Shown one piece after another: positions 52,679-60,981 of a stretch of 64,000 nt of DNA (its first letter is position 1; every line of letters starts with the position of its first letter). The notes below the pieces were generated by a model. It was not told where the DNA came from. It did no database searches and saw only the letters and a list, made by a program, of their open reading frames with translations. The DNA is from Bosea sp. 29B (GTDB lineage: Bacteria; Pseudomonadota; Alphaproteobacteria; Rhizobiales; Beijerinckiaceae), in NCBI RefSeq assembly GCF_902506165.1, contig NZ_LR733817.1:3457937-3521936 (forward strand). Direction: 5' to 3'. The position numbers and the translations under genes were made by a program.

Positions 52679-53209
52679 ATGCGCGTGATCGGACTGGCGG
52701 GCTGGAGCGGAGCCGGCAAGACGACGCTCCTCACAAAGCTGATCCCGGAGTTCAATCGCCGCGGCGTCAGGGTCTCGACGATCAAGCACGCCCATCACGC
52801 CTTCGATCTCGACACGCCCGGCAAGGATTCCTGGGCGCACCGGCAGGCCGGCGCCTCCGAGGTGCTGATCTCCTCGGCCAAGCGCTGGGCGCTGCTGCAC
52901 GAATTGCGCGACGAGCCGGAAGCGGCGCTGCCGGAGCTGCTGGCGCGGCTGTCTCCGGTCGATATCGTTCTCGTCGAAGGCTTCAAGCGCGATCCGCATG
53001 CCAAGCTCGAGGTCTACCGCGCCGCCAATGGCAAGCCACCCTTGCATCCGGACGATCCGAGCATCGTCGCGATCGCCAGCGACACCGCCTTTCCGGATGC
53101 CGGTCGCCCGGTGATCGGGCTCGACGACGTCGCCGCCATCGCCGATTGTCTCTTCGCCAATGCGCAGCCGCTCGACGCGGTGCTGGCCCGGGTGAAAGAG
53201 GATTTCTGA
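52679..53209 (+). CDS. mobB: Molybdopterin-guanine dinucleotide biosynthesis protein B
   Basis: 176 aa P-loop GTPase that assists MGD formation. Walker A VIGLAGWSGAGKTTLLTKLI is at residues 3-22, STIKHAHHAFDLDTPGKDSWAHRQAGA carries the phosphate/His motif, and VDIVLVEGFKRDPHAKLEVYR the conserved VEGFK. Starts at 52667, 52673 (TTG) or 52679 are all possible because the GAGG at 52663 serves several; 52679 gives the usual family N-terminus. 2 bp before moeA. Confidence 0.93.
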   Translation: MRVIGLAGWSGAGKTTLLTKLIPEFNRRGVRVSTIKHAHHAFDLDTPGKDSWAHRQAGASEVLISSAKRWALLHELRDEPEAALPELLARLSPVDIVLVEGFKRDPHAKLEVYRAANGKPPLHPDDPSIVAIASDTAFPDAGRPVIGLDDVAAIADCLFANAQPLDAVLARVKEDF

Positions 53210-53211
53210 CG

Positions 53212-54462
53212 ATGGCGCAGCTCAGCGCGGATGCCGACGCCTTCGGGCCGATGCTGACGATCGAGCAGGCGGCCGAACATGCCGCCGAGCGCATCGCGAC
53301 GGTGACCGGCATCGAGGCGATCCCGCTCGCTGTGGCAGATGGGCGCGTGCTGGCCGCGGATGTCGTCGCGCCGCTCGACCTGCCGCCCTTCTCCAATTCG
53401 GCGGTCGATGGCTATGCCGTCCGTTTCGCCGATCTGGCGGCCGGGGAAACGCGGCTTCCGCTCTCGGGCCGGGTTGCGGCCGGCGCCGACGCCGCCGGCG
53501 TCGCGACGGCGGGAATGGCCGTGCGCGTCTTTACCGGCGCGCCGATGCCGGCGGGTGCCGATACCGTCTTCATGCAGGAGGACGTCACGCTGAATGCCGG
53601 CGCGGTCATCCTGCCGCCAGGGCTGAAGCGTGGCGCCAACGCCCGGCCGGCGGGCGAAGACCTGCCGCGCGGCCACGTCGCGCTCGCCGCCGGCCGGCGC
53701 CTGCGCCCACAGGATCTGGCGCTGCTCGCCGCGCTCGGCTTGACCGAGGTTTTAGTGCGCCGCCGCGTCCGCGTGGCGATCTTCTCGACCGGGGATGAGC
53801 TCAACGAGCCTGGCACGGCACTGCCGCCGGCCGGCATCTACGATGCCAATCGCAGCCTGCTGCGCGCGCTCGTCGCCCGCGCCGGAGCGGAGATCGTCGA
53901 TCTCGGCATCCTCAAGGATGAGCCGGAGAGCCTCGCCGCACGACTGCTCCAGGCTGCGGAAAGCTGCGACCTGATCCTGACCTCGGGCGGCGTCTCCACC
54001 GGCGAGGAGGACCACGTCAAGGCGGCGGTCGAGCGCGGCGGCGAGCTCGCCTTCTGGCGTGTCGCGATCAAGCCCGGCCGTCCGGTGGCGATGGGGCTGG
54101 TCGCCGGCACGCCCTTCATCGGTCTCCCCGGCAATCCGGTCGCGGTCTTCGTCACCTTTGCCTTCGTTGCCCGCACCGTGATCGCGCTCCTCTCGGGCAC
54201 GCAGCCGATCAGGCTGCCTGGACTGCCGGTCAGGCTCGGCTTTCCCTACAAGAAGAAGGCGGGTCGGCGCGAATATGTCCGTGTCTCACTGGCCTTCGGG
54301 CCGGACGGCATCGCCGTGGCGCGCAAGCATCCACGCGATGGCGCAGGCGTGCTGACCTCGCTGACCGAGACCGACGGGTTGGTCGAGCTCGCCGACGAAC
54401 TGACGAGCGTGGCGGAAGGCACGATCGTGCCCTTCCTCGCCTATGAGATTCTGACGGGCTGA
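53212..54462 (+). CDS. moeA: Molybdopterin molybdenumtransferase
   Basis: 416 aa, inserts molybdate into adenylylated molybdopterin. Landmarks in order: LTIEQAAEHAAERI near the N-terminus, DLPPFSNSAVDGYAVRFADL, FTGAPMPAGADTVFMQE, VAIFSTGDELNEPG, YDANRSLLRALVARAGAEIVDLGILKDEPESL, DLILTSGGVSTGEEDHVKAAVE and GTPFIGLPGNPVAVFVTFAFVARTVI. All four domains are present. Start ATG at 53212. Followed by a palindromic repeat element. Confidence 0.95.
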   Translation: MAQLSADADAFGPMLTIEQAAEHAAERIATVTGIEAIPLAVADGRVLAADVVAPLDLPPFSNSAVDGYAVRFADLAAGETRLPLSGRVAAGADAAGVATAGMAVRVFTGAPMPAGADTVFMQEDVTLNAGAVILPPGLKRGANARPAGEDLPRGHVALAAGRRLRPQDLALLAALGLTEVLVRRRVRVAIFSTGDELNEPGTALPPAGIYDANRSLLRALVARAGAEIVDLGILKDEPESLAARLLQAAESCDLILTSGGVSTGEEDHVKAAVERGGELAFWRVAIKPGRPVAMGLVAGTPFIGLPGNPVAVFVTFAFVARTVIALLSGTQPIRLPGLPVRLGFPYKKKAGRREYVRVSLAFGPDGIAVARKHPRDGAGVLTSLTETDGLVELADELTSVAEGTIVPFLAYEILTG

Positions 54463-54463
54463 A

Positions 54464-54509
54464 GCATCGGGCCGAAAAGTGGAATCCACTTTTCGGAGCA
54501 ACCTGATGC
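54464..54509. repeat. Palindromic repeat (AAAAGTGG type), left copy
   Basis: A perfect 12-bp inverted repeat CCGAAAAGTGGA/TCCACTTTTCGG around one base lies inside outer arms GCATCGGG and CCTGATGC. Resembles the copy at 56258-56312 on the other side of the TIGR02186/TauE pair. Could also serve as a bidirectional terminator for the converging moeA and TIGR02186 genes. Confidence 0.85.
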
Positions 54510-54521
54510 CCAATCCAGAAC

Positions 54522-55292
54522 TCAGTCGCGTCGGAAGATCACCGTCGCCAGCCAGCCCAGCAGCAGCGCCACCGTGACGGTCGCCAGGCCGTAGAGAAGC
54601 GGCCGGTCATGCGCGGCCGAGGTCATGCGCTGTTCCGCGCCGGTCTTCACCACCTCGAAATTGGTGGTCTGGCGCGCCAGGATCGAGCCGCCGGCATAGA
54701 GCAGGACCTCGACCTCATAGGGGCCGGTCGGCGCGATCGCGGGAATCTTGATCTGCGAGCTGAACAGGGCCGGTGACAGGAAGGTCACGCCTCGTTCGTC
54801 CAGCCCATAGAGCTGCTTGCCTTCGAGCGTCCGGATCAGCGCTTCGCGAAAGCGGGCGATATCGAGCTCGAAGTCGAAGCCCGTCGGTGTGCGCTGCGCA
54901 TTGGCCAGGCCGATCTTGTCGCGCCGCGCCGCCTCTTCCGACAGGATCTCCTTGATCGGCCGGTTGGTCGCGACCGAGAGATAGATCGAGCGGTCCGGGA
55001 AGCGGCGCTGGGTGCGGTTGATCCAGAGCGGGCCGACGCGCTCCTTCTCGCGCACGATCAGCATGCGCCGCGGGCCGCGGACGGTGACGACGATGTCGTA
55101 GGGGTCGGCTCGCGCGACGGAACGGCCATCGCGCTCGACCAGGCCGAACACCGCTAGCTGGTCGCCGGTGAAGTTGGAGGCGATCGCGATCCGGTGGGTC
55201 GACAGGGCCGCGATCAGCGCCTCGGCCTTCGCGGGGAGGGCAGCGAGGGCCGCGAGGCAGGCCGCTATGAGGGCGAGCGCCGCGCGTCTCAT
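54522..55292 (-). CDS. TIGR02186-type membrane-anchored periplasmic protein
   Basis: 256 aa. A signal peptide (MRRAALALIAACLAALAALPAKA) precedes a periplasmic domain (EALIAALSTHRIAIASNFTGDQLAVFGLVERDGRS and DPYDIVVTVRGPRRMLIVREKERVGPLWINRTQ), and one C-terminal membrane helix (LLYGLATVTVALLLGWLATVIF) ends in FRRD. This layout is the TIGR02186 family, often found beside TauE/SafE exporters. Function unknown; a partner of the exporter is likely. ATGA overlap with the exporter stop. The ATG at 55292 begins the signal peptide. Confidence 0.83.
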   Translation of the reverse strand: MRRAALALIAACLAALAALPAKAEALIAALSTHRIAIASNFTGDQLAVFGLVERDGRSVARADPYDIVVTVRGPRRMLIVREKERVGPLWINRTQRRFPDRSIYLSVATNRPIKEILSEEAARRDKIGLANAQRTPTGFDFELDIARFREALIRTLEGKQLYGLDERGVTFLSPALFSSQIKIPAIAPTGPYEVEVLLYAGGSILARQTTNFEVVKTGAEQRMTSAAHDRPLLYGLATVTVALLLGWLATVIFRRD

Positions 55293-56221
55293 CGCTGCGC
55301 TCCTTCCGGCACGACCACCGAATAGGGCTCGCTCGGAGGCAGGAAGAGCTCGACCGCGAAGCGCAGGCCGACCGACAGGATCAGCAGCGCCAGCAGCAGC
55401 CGGAACGACGAGACGTTGAGGTTGCGCGCTGCCCGGCCGCCGAACTGCGCGCCGATGACGCCGCCGACCAGCAGCAGCATGGCCAGGATGATGTCGACCG
55501 ACTGGTTGGTGACGGCGTGCAACACCGTCGCGCCGGTCATGGTGACCAGGATCTGGAACAGCGAGGTGCCGACCACCACGGCCGGCGGGATGCGGAAGAA
55601 GTAGATCAGCGCCGGCACGAGCATGAAACCGCCGCCGACGCCGAGCACGGCGCCGATGAAGCCGATGATCACGGCGAGCGCCGCGATCGGGATCACGCTG
55701 GCATAGAGCTGGGAGCGCGGGAAGCGCATGCGCAGCGGCAGGCCCATCCAGGGCGGGTGCGAACCGGCCTCGCGCAGGCGGCGGGCCGGCTTGCCCCTGC
55801 GGTCGCGCAGCGCGGCGCGCACCGCGTCGAACAGCATCAACCCGCCGATACAGGTGAAGAGCGTGACATAGGCCAGGGTGATCACCAGCTCGAGCTGGCC
55901 GAGCCGCCGCATCGAGTTGAAGAACAGCACGCCCAGGATCGTGCCGACTATGCCGCCCGAGACCAGGATGCCGCCGAGCTTGAAGTCGAGCGCGTTGCGT
56001 CGCCAGTAGGTCAGCACGCCCGTCATCGATGAGCCGGCGACCTGCGCGGCGACGGTCGCGACCGCGACGGCCGGGGGGATGTCGAGGAAGATCAGCAAGG
56101 GTGTCAGCAGGAAGCCGCCGCCGACGCCGAACAGGCCGGAGATGAAGCCGACCGCGCCGCTCAGCCCGAGCACCAGGAAAATGCTGATCGGCAGTTCCGC
56201 GATCGGGAGATAGATCTGCAC
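55289..56221 (-). CDS. Sulfite exporter TauE/SafE family permease
   Basis: 310 aa, about eight membrane helices in two repeats, each opening with the family motif: GAVGFISGLFGVGGGFLLTPLLIF (about 18-41) and AVIIGFIGAVLGVGGGFMLVPALIYF. Members export sulfite, sulfoacetate or related organosulfur anions. The GTG at 56221 (MQIYLPIAELPISIF) matches the family start; the longer frame begins inside the palindromic repeat 56258-56312. First gene of the pair with the TIGR02186-type gene. Confidence 0.85.
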   Translation of the reverse strand: MQIYLPIAELPISIFLVLGLSGAVGFISGLFGVGGGFLLTPLLIFLDIPPAVAVATVAAQVAGSSMTGVLTYWRRNALDFKLGGILVSGGIVGTILGVLFFNSMRRLGQLELVITLAYVTLFTCIGGLMLFDAVRAALRDRRGKPARRLREAGSHPPWMGLPLRMRFPRSQLYASVIPIAALAVIIGFIGAVLGVGGGFMLVPALIYFFRIPPAVVVGTSLFQILVTMTGATVLHAVTNQSVDIILAMLLLVGGVIGAQFGGRAARNLNVSSFRLLLALLILSVGLRFAVELFLPPSEPYSVVVPEGAQR

Positions 56222-56257
56222 GCTTCCAAACCTTGCCGGCCGTCGATGCCATCCCAT

Positions 56258-56312
56258 GTCGGGCATGAGCCGCAAAAGTGGATACGACTTTTGCGACGAG
56301 AACATGCCCGAC
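56258..56312. repeat. Palindromic repeat (AAAAGTGG type), right copy
   Basis: Outer arms GTCGGGCATG and CATGCCCGAC are perfect inverted copies; inside lie CGCAAAAGTGGATACGACTT and TTGCG, with CGCAAAAGT/ACTTTTGCG pairing. 37 bp upstream of the TauE/SafE start. The core is similar to the copy at 54464-54509. Confidence 0.85.
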
Positions 56313-56423
56313 GTGCTGAGCCGGCACGAATTTCTGCTGCTCGGCCGCGACCGGCCAAACGGAAATCACGCCGTAGCGGTGATGCTACAGCGGAAACCTT
56401 TTCAATTTGTGCAGTTTTGAGTG

Positions 56424-56456
56424 GCTTTCGGTGCAGGTCCGGCCTGCACCGAAAGC
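56424..56456 (-). terminator. Hairpin directly after the PodJ-like gene stop
   Basis: A perfect 14-bp stem (GCTTTCGGTGCAGG with CCTGCACCGAAAGC) around a 5-nt loop abuts the minus-strand stop codon at 56457. There is no U-run after it on the minus strand, so it may be a 3'-end stabiliser or a Rho-linked terminator. Confidence 0.65.
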
Positions 56457-59400
56457 TCAGCCGCGGCTCGGCTTGGCCGGCTTTTTGGCGGCGACCGGCG
56501 GCTCGTCCCAGCCCTTGGGCGGCTGCGTGACCTCGTTGGCGTTCGCTTCCAGCGGCTTCGGCTTCCAGCTCTCCGCCGCTGCCTTGGCGGCGGCGAGATC
56601 ACCGGCCGGCAGCCGGCTCGCCACTTCGTCGCGCTTGCGGCCGGCATCCTCGTCGCCCTGGGCGGCCGCGATCGCGAACCAGCGATAGGACTGGCTAAGA
56701 TCGGCCGGAGCGCCGAGGCCGCGGCCGAGCAGGATGGCGAGGTTGTACTGGCTGTCGCGCACGCCGTGCTCGGCGGCGCGGCGGAACCAGTCGGTCGCCG
56801 TGGCATAGTCCGGCTTGCCGCCGGCACCCTCGGCGTAGAGCACTGCGAGATTGTGCATCGCCTTGGCGTTGCCGCGCTCGGCGGCGCGCCCATACCAGAC
56901 CTTGGCCAGCGCCGGGTCGCGATTGGTGCCGATGCCCTTCTCGAACATGTTGCCGAGGCGGAACTGCGCCGGCCCGAGACCGGCGACGGCGGCGCGCTCG
57001 AACAGGCGCAGCGCCAGCTTCGGGTCGCGGTTGCCGGGGCCGTCGGCCGCCTGGGCCGCGATCTGGTAGACGGCGCGGGCGTCGCCCGCGAGCGCCGCCT
57101 TGCGCAGGCCGGTAGTGCCCGCGGTCGGCGGCAGCTCGCCGATGCCGGTGACGGTCTCGACCGCCTCGGACGGGCTCTGCAGCGGCAGCGAGGCCACCAT
57201 GGAGGGCACGGAGGCTGCCGGCGGCGGCGACTCGGCACTCGCCGTCTGGGCCGGCGCGGGAACGGCGGCTTGCGCCGGCGTCGTGCCGATCTGCAGCGGC
57301 GGCAGGGCCGAGCTCTGGTCCTTCACCGGCGGTGCCGCCGGCTCGGTCGGGGCCCCTTGCGGGGCTGGCTTGGCCGCAGGAGCTTCGGCGGGGGCGGGCC
57401 GGGTCGTTTCGGTCCGGCTGCTGCTCTCGTTCACCACCTGCTTCTTGGCGCTGCCCTGCTGGCTGCTGGAGAAGACCTGGGCGGCGCCGATCGCGAGAAC
57501 CAGCGCGGCGAGGCCGAGCAGCAGCGGCCGCCGGCGCTTTTCGAGAATCTCCTTGAGGCGCCCGCTGCCGGAGGCGGACTTGGCCGCCTTGCCGGGCTTG
57601 GTCGTCTCGGTCGCGGCCGGGTTGGTCGCCGCAGCGTCGCTGGCGGCCTTGGCAGAGCGACGCGCCGCGGCGATCAGGCTCTGGCGGACGGCCTGCGGAT
57701 CATTGCCCTGTGGGGCGGGTGCCTCGGGACGCGGCCGGCCGGAGCCCGGCTCCAGCGGCAGGTCGAGCCCGCCGGTGCGCGGCAGGCGCGTCTCGGCGGC
57801 GAAGCGCTCGGCCATCGGGATGGCGGGAGCCACCGCCCTGATCTCGTCGGCGGCAGCGGGAGTGCGCACGCGCGGCGTGGGTGCGCCACCGCGCCGGTCG
57901 TCGCCCAGCTCGGCTTCGAGATCCCCGAGGCGACCGATGATGGTCTCCAGCGTCCGGTGCACGGCGCCGATCGCATCCTGGGTCTCGCGTCCGGTCGAGA
58001 CATGGGTCTCGCGCAGGCCGCTCATCAGGTCGCTGAGCTCCGACAGGCTGGCGCCGCGAGACGGCGGCAGGTCGGCCATGGCGGCGCGCGCCGCGCGCTC
58101 GGCCGCTGCTGTGGTGTCCTCGCGCATGCCCTGGAGATGGACGACGAGGTCCTGCAGCGTCCGCTCGATGCCGTTTTCGGCCGAGCGGGTCGCGGCCTGC
58201 TGGTCCAGCCGCTGGGTCAGGCCGGCGATCTGGCGCTCGAGCGCATCGAAGGAATCGGAGCCGGCGCCGGGCCGGCCGGCCTCGTCGATCTTGGCGGCGA
58301 GGCCGCGCAGCATGTCCTCGACCGGGCGCATATCAACCCGGGCGAGGGGCGCGCCGCCATCGTCCACCATCTGGGCGAGCCTGCTCGACGCGGCGAGCTG
58401 CTCGACGCGATCGGTCAGCGTCTCGATCCGGTCTTCGAGCCGGCTTGGCGGCCGGTCGGCCAGGTCTTCGAGCTTGATCACCAGCGATTCGATGCGCCCG
58501 GCGAGCTCGTTGGAGGCCGGCCGGCCGATGGCGTCGAGTTCGCCGAGGCGGGCGACGAGCTGGTCGACCTGCCCGTCGATCACCGAGGTCTTCATCGTCG
58601 GCAGCGAGTCGAGCTTCTGGGCGAGCGATTCGACCTGGCGCGACAGGGCCAGCAGCGGGGCGCTGTCACCGGTGCGCTCGCGCAGGCGATCGGTGTGCAG
58701 GCTCTCGCGCACATCCTCGATCGCCAGCGACAGGCTGCGCAGGTCGCGGGTGTCGTCGCGCAGGCGCCCGACATCCGAGGTCAGCGCGTTGAGCTGCAGC
58801 GACAGGTCGTCGAAGCGCCGGCCGTCCGGAGTGGAGACGATCTCTCGTAACTCGGCCAGTTCGTTCAGGATCGGAGCGATCATCTGGCGGTCGCCGCCGC
58901 GTGCGGCGAGCGCATCGACCTTGGCGGCGAGATGGGCGACTTCGAGCTCGAAGCGATTGTAGCTTTCCTGTGAGCGTCCGTCGGACAGGCGGCTGATCTC
59001 GGCCTCGATCCGCGCCAGCGGCTTCAGGACGGGGTCGAGCCGTTCACGCCCGTCGAGGCGGTCGAGCCTGGCTCCAAGCTCGCTGATCGCCCGTTCGAGC
59101 GGCTTGTAGGCGGCGCGCTGCTCCTCGACCCGCATCGCCGGCTGGGCCGGGGCGATGCGATCGTTCAGCTGGCGCAGATCCTCGCGCAGGCTCGCGAGCG
59201 TCGGTGCGGCGGTGGCAGGGCGCTCAAAGGCTGCAGCGGCAGGGCGCTCGAAGGCTGCGGCGCGCGCATCGCCGTCGAGGGCGCGCTGGCGCGAGCGGAT
59301 GTCGGACACGGCGGCGGCGAGGCCGTCGCGGCTGAGCACGACGGGGCGCGTGGCTTGCGGCGGGGGCGGGGGTGGCACAGCCGGCCTGCGGCTTACGTCC

Positions 59401-59906
59401 TCGGCCCGGCGTTCGATGTCGCTGAGGCGGGTGCCCATCGTCTTGATCGCGTCGGCGATCACGGCGGTGGCGCGCTCCTGGCGCTCGACCGTGGCGCGCT
59501 CGCCATGCGACAGGCGGCCCTCGGTGCGCTCCATCCATTGCGCGATCGAGTCGAGAGCGCTTGCGGTGCGCGCATTGCTGTCGCGCGTCAGGCGCTCGGC
59601 CATGGCGGCCTGGGTTATGAACGCGTCCATGCGGTCGCGCGTGAACTCGGGTCTGGCTGGGGCGGCCTGCGGGGCCGCAGCCGTCTGCATGCCGCCCTGG
59701 GAGAGGCGGGCAAGGCGCTCGGAGAGCGCGGCGATGTCCTGCTCCTCGGCGTCCTGTGCGACGGTCTCCGGCTCCCCGGCCTCTTCGCGAATCTTGTTGT
59801 CGAGCCACTCGCCGAGCGTCATCCCGGCACGGCGCGCGGCCGCCTTCGCCGCGTCGCGTGTGCGCGGATCGACGCCCTTGACGCTCCAGGGCAGGCTGGT
59901 CGCCAT
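56457..59906 (-). CDS. PodJ-like polar localisation factor with SEL1 repeats
   Basis: 1149 aa. The N-terminus (MATSLPWSVKGVDPRTRDAAKAAARRAGMTLGEWLDNKI) is the conserved start of PodJ/PodJ-like proteins. A long coiled-coil-rich region follows (about 60-700, repeated IERRAEDV-, LSDLMSGLRET-like heptads). A single membrane helix (RPLLLGLAALVLAIGAAQVF) lies at about 792-812. After a Pro/Ala-rich linker there are SEL1 repeats at about 925-1090 (YQIAAQAADGPGNRDPKLALRLFERAA and others). This matches a polar organiser of asymmetric division. Start ATG at 59906. Confidence 0.87.
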   Translation of the reverse strand: MATSLPWSVKGVDPRTRDAAKAAARRAGMTLGEWLDNKIREEAGEPETVAQDAEEQDIAALSERLARLSQGGMQTAAAPQAAPARPEFTRDRMDAFITQAAMAERLTRDSNARTASALDSIAQWMERTEGRLSHGERATVERQERATAVIADAIKTMGTRLSDIERRAEDVSRRPAVPPPPPPQATRPVVLSRDGLAAAVSDIRSRQRALDGDARAAAFERPAAAAFERPATAAPTLASLREDLRQLNDRIAPAQPAMRVEEQRAAYKPLERAISELGARLDRLDGRERLDPVLKPLARIEAEISRLSDGRSQESYNRFELEVAHLAAKVDALAARGGDRQMIAPILNELAELREIVSTPDGRRFDDLSLQLNALTSDVGRLRDDTRDLRSLSLAIEDVRESLHTDRLRERTGDSAPLLALSRQVESLAQKLDSLPTMKTSVIDGQVDQLVARLGELDAIGRPASNELAGRIESLVIKLEDLADRPPSRLEDRIETLTDRVEQLAASSRLAQMVDDGGAPLARVDMRPVEDMLRGLAAKIDEAGRPGAGSDSFDALERQIAGLTQRLDQQAATRSAENGIERTLQDLVVHLQGMREDTTAAAERAARAAMADLPPSRGASLSELSDLMSGLRETHVSTGRETQDAIGAVHRTLETIIGRLGDLEAELGDDRRGGAPTPRVRTPAAADEIRAVAPAIPMAERFAAETRLPRTGGLDLPLEPGSGRPRPEAPAPQGNDPQAVRQSLIAAARRSAKAASDAAATNPAATETTKPGKAAKSASGSGRLKEILEKRRRPLLLGLAALVLAIGAAQVFSSSQQGSAKKQVVNESSSRTETTRPAPAEAPAAKPAPQGAPTEPAAPPVKDQSSALPPLQIGTTPAQAAVPAPAQTASAESPPPAASVPSMVASLPLQSPSEAVETVTGIGELPPTAGTTGLRKAALAGDARAVYQIAAQAADGPGNRDPKLALRLFERAAVAGLGPAQFRLGNMFEKGIGTNRDPALAKVWYGRAAERGNAKAMHNLAVLYAEGAGGKPDYATATDWFRRAAEHGVRDSQYNLAILLGRGLGAPADLSQSYRWFAIAAAQGDEDAGRKRDEVASRLPAGDLAAAKAAAESWKPKPLEANANEVTQPPKGWDEPPVAAKKPAKPSRG

Positions 59907-60260
59907 GTCACGCTCGCCTCGAGGGGCAATCTCGACCAAAGGCGCTCGCAGCCCCCTCAGGCGGCGGCGCCTTTGCGATCTCGGCAATCATGAACATCGG
60001 GTTGATGCGAACGATACTGGAGACCACGGCAGCGACTTTTGGCCGTCACGGTAAATAGAGCGTTAAGATCGCGGGGCCGGACGTTAATTTTCTGGAAACG
60101 CCTGTCGGGGGAGGTTGCCCGGGCCGGGCATAACGGTAACTTACCCCCGGCCGGCAGCTAACGACGTGACGTAAGGGAGCCGTCGCGCCTACATTGCCGG
60201 CAACGCAGGGGCGCCCTCCAGTGGGTAGCCGTCCCCGCTTCGCAACCTTAAGGATCAGAC
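59907..60260. other. Divergent intergenic region between PodJ-like and MerR genes
   Basis: 354 bp without a gene-like frame. It holds two TTAA half-sites at 60063-60066 and 60084-60087 (17 bp apart, not the 7 of a CtrA box) and ACGTGACGT at 60164-60172. Promoters for both flanking genes are expected here but no convincing pair of -35/-10 boxes is visible. Confidence 0.4.
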
Positions 60261-60722
60261 ATGCCGCGCCAAAGCTCAGCTCTGGCGGCCACACCAAGTC
60301 ACGACGGCCGCTCCGCCTCCCCGCAGACCACGAATCCCGCCGAAGCCGATGGCTTCACCATCAGCGACCTCGCCCGCGAATTCGGGGTCACCCTGCGCAC
60401 GCTGCGCTTTTACGAATCGCGCGGCCTGCTTGCGCCGGCCCGTTCCGGCCTGACCCGGATCTATTCCGGGCGCGACCGCGCCCGGCTCGCTCTCATCCTC
60501 AAGGGCAAGCAGCTCGGCTTCACCCTGGTCGAGATTCGCGCCATGCTCGCCAACGAGGAAGGCAAGGAGCTCAAGGGCAAGGAACCGTCCGCCTCGGTCG
60601 GCGGCCTGCAGCTCAGCCGCAGCCAGATCGCCGAGCAGCTCGAATTGCTGCGCAGCCAGCGCACAGAGATCGAGACCGCTATTGCCGAGCTCGAAGCCAC
60701 GCTCGCGCGCCTCGACGCCTGA
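60261..60722 (+). CDS. MerR family transcriptional regulator
   Basis: 153 aa. After a 30-residue tail, FTISDLAREFGVTLRTLRFYESRGLLAPARSGLTRIYSGRDRARLALILKGKQLGFTLVEIRAML (about 32-95) is the MerR winged HTH. The C-terminal coiled-coil (IAEQLELLRSQRTEIETAIAELEATLARLDA) makes the dimer. There is no conserved metal-binding Cys set, so it is the non-metal type, as in fatty-acid and acyl-CoA regulators. The acyl-CoA dehydrogenase lies about 260 bp downstream. ATG at 60261. Confidence 0.87.
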   Translation: MPRQSSALAATPSHDGRSASPQTTNPAEADGFTISDLAREFGVTLRTLRFYESRGLLAPARSGLTRIYSGRDRARLALILKGKQLGFTLVEIRAMLANEEGKELKGKEPSASVGGLQLSRSQIAEQLELLRSQRTEIETAIAELEATLARLDA

Positions 60723-60761
60723 AGCCGCCCGGTCCTGAGACCGGCAGCCGCTACGATCACG

Positions 60762-60795
60762 ATGCCCCGAACCCTCGCCGGTTCGGGGCATTTTT
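60762..60795 (+). terminator. Rho-independent terminator of the MerR gene
   Basis: A 12-bp stem (ATGCCCCGAACC with GGTTCGGGGCAT) with CTCGCC loop, then TTTT. The regulator is therefore transcribed separately from the downstream acyl-CoA dehydrogenase. Confidence 0.88.
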
Positions 60796-60885
60796 CGTTT
60801 GCACGTACCGCGTGCGGCGCGCCAATCTCTCCCGACTACGCTGTCCGGAAGAAAAAGTGGGCTGGCCCCTTGGCAAGCTGCGACT

Positions 60886-60909
60886 AGATAGTTTATATAT
60901 GAACTATCT
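60886..60909. promoter_or_regulatory. AT-rich operator-like dyad upstream of the acyl-CoA dehydrogenase
   Basis: AGATAGTT and AACTATCT are perfect 8-bp inverted repeats separated by TATATATG. The dyad lies 72 bp before the acyl-CoA dehydrogenase start and contains -10-like TATATAT/TTATAT sequences. Confidence 0.6.
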
Positions 60910-60981
60910 CGAAGCGCCGCTGTCATATCGAGCCGGCAAGCTTCGTCACGAAGGCTGCACGAAACGCCAGGGAGGGATGCG

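Noticed and set aside
56421..58962. Two long plus-strand frames (809 and 620 residues) opposite the PodJ-like gene
   Set aside because: Low-complexity Arg/Gly or Ser/Arg-rich translations, no RBS-supported start, fully antisense to a conserved gene.
60063..60087. CtrA box upstream of the PodJ-like gene
   Set aside because: Two TTAA half-sites exist but are separated by 17 bp rather than 7.
60164..60172. ACGTGACGT as a MerR-regulator site
   Set aside because: Short palindrome, no 19-20 bp spacer promoter around it, and frequent by chance in GC-rich DNA.
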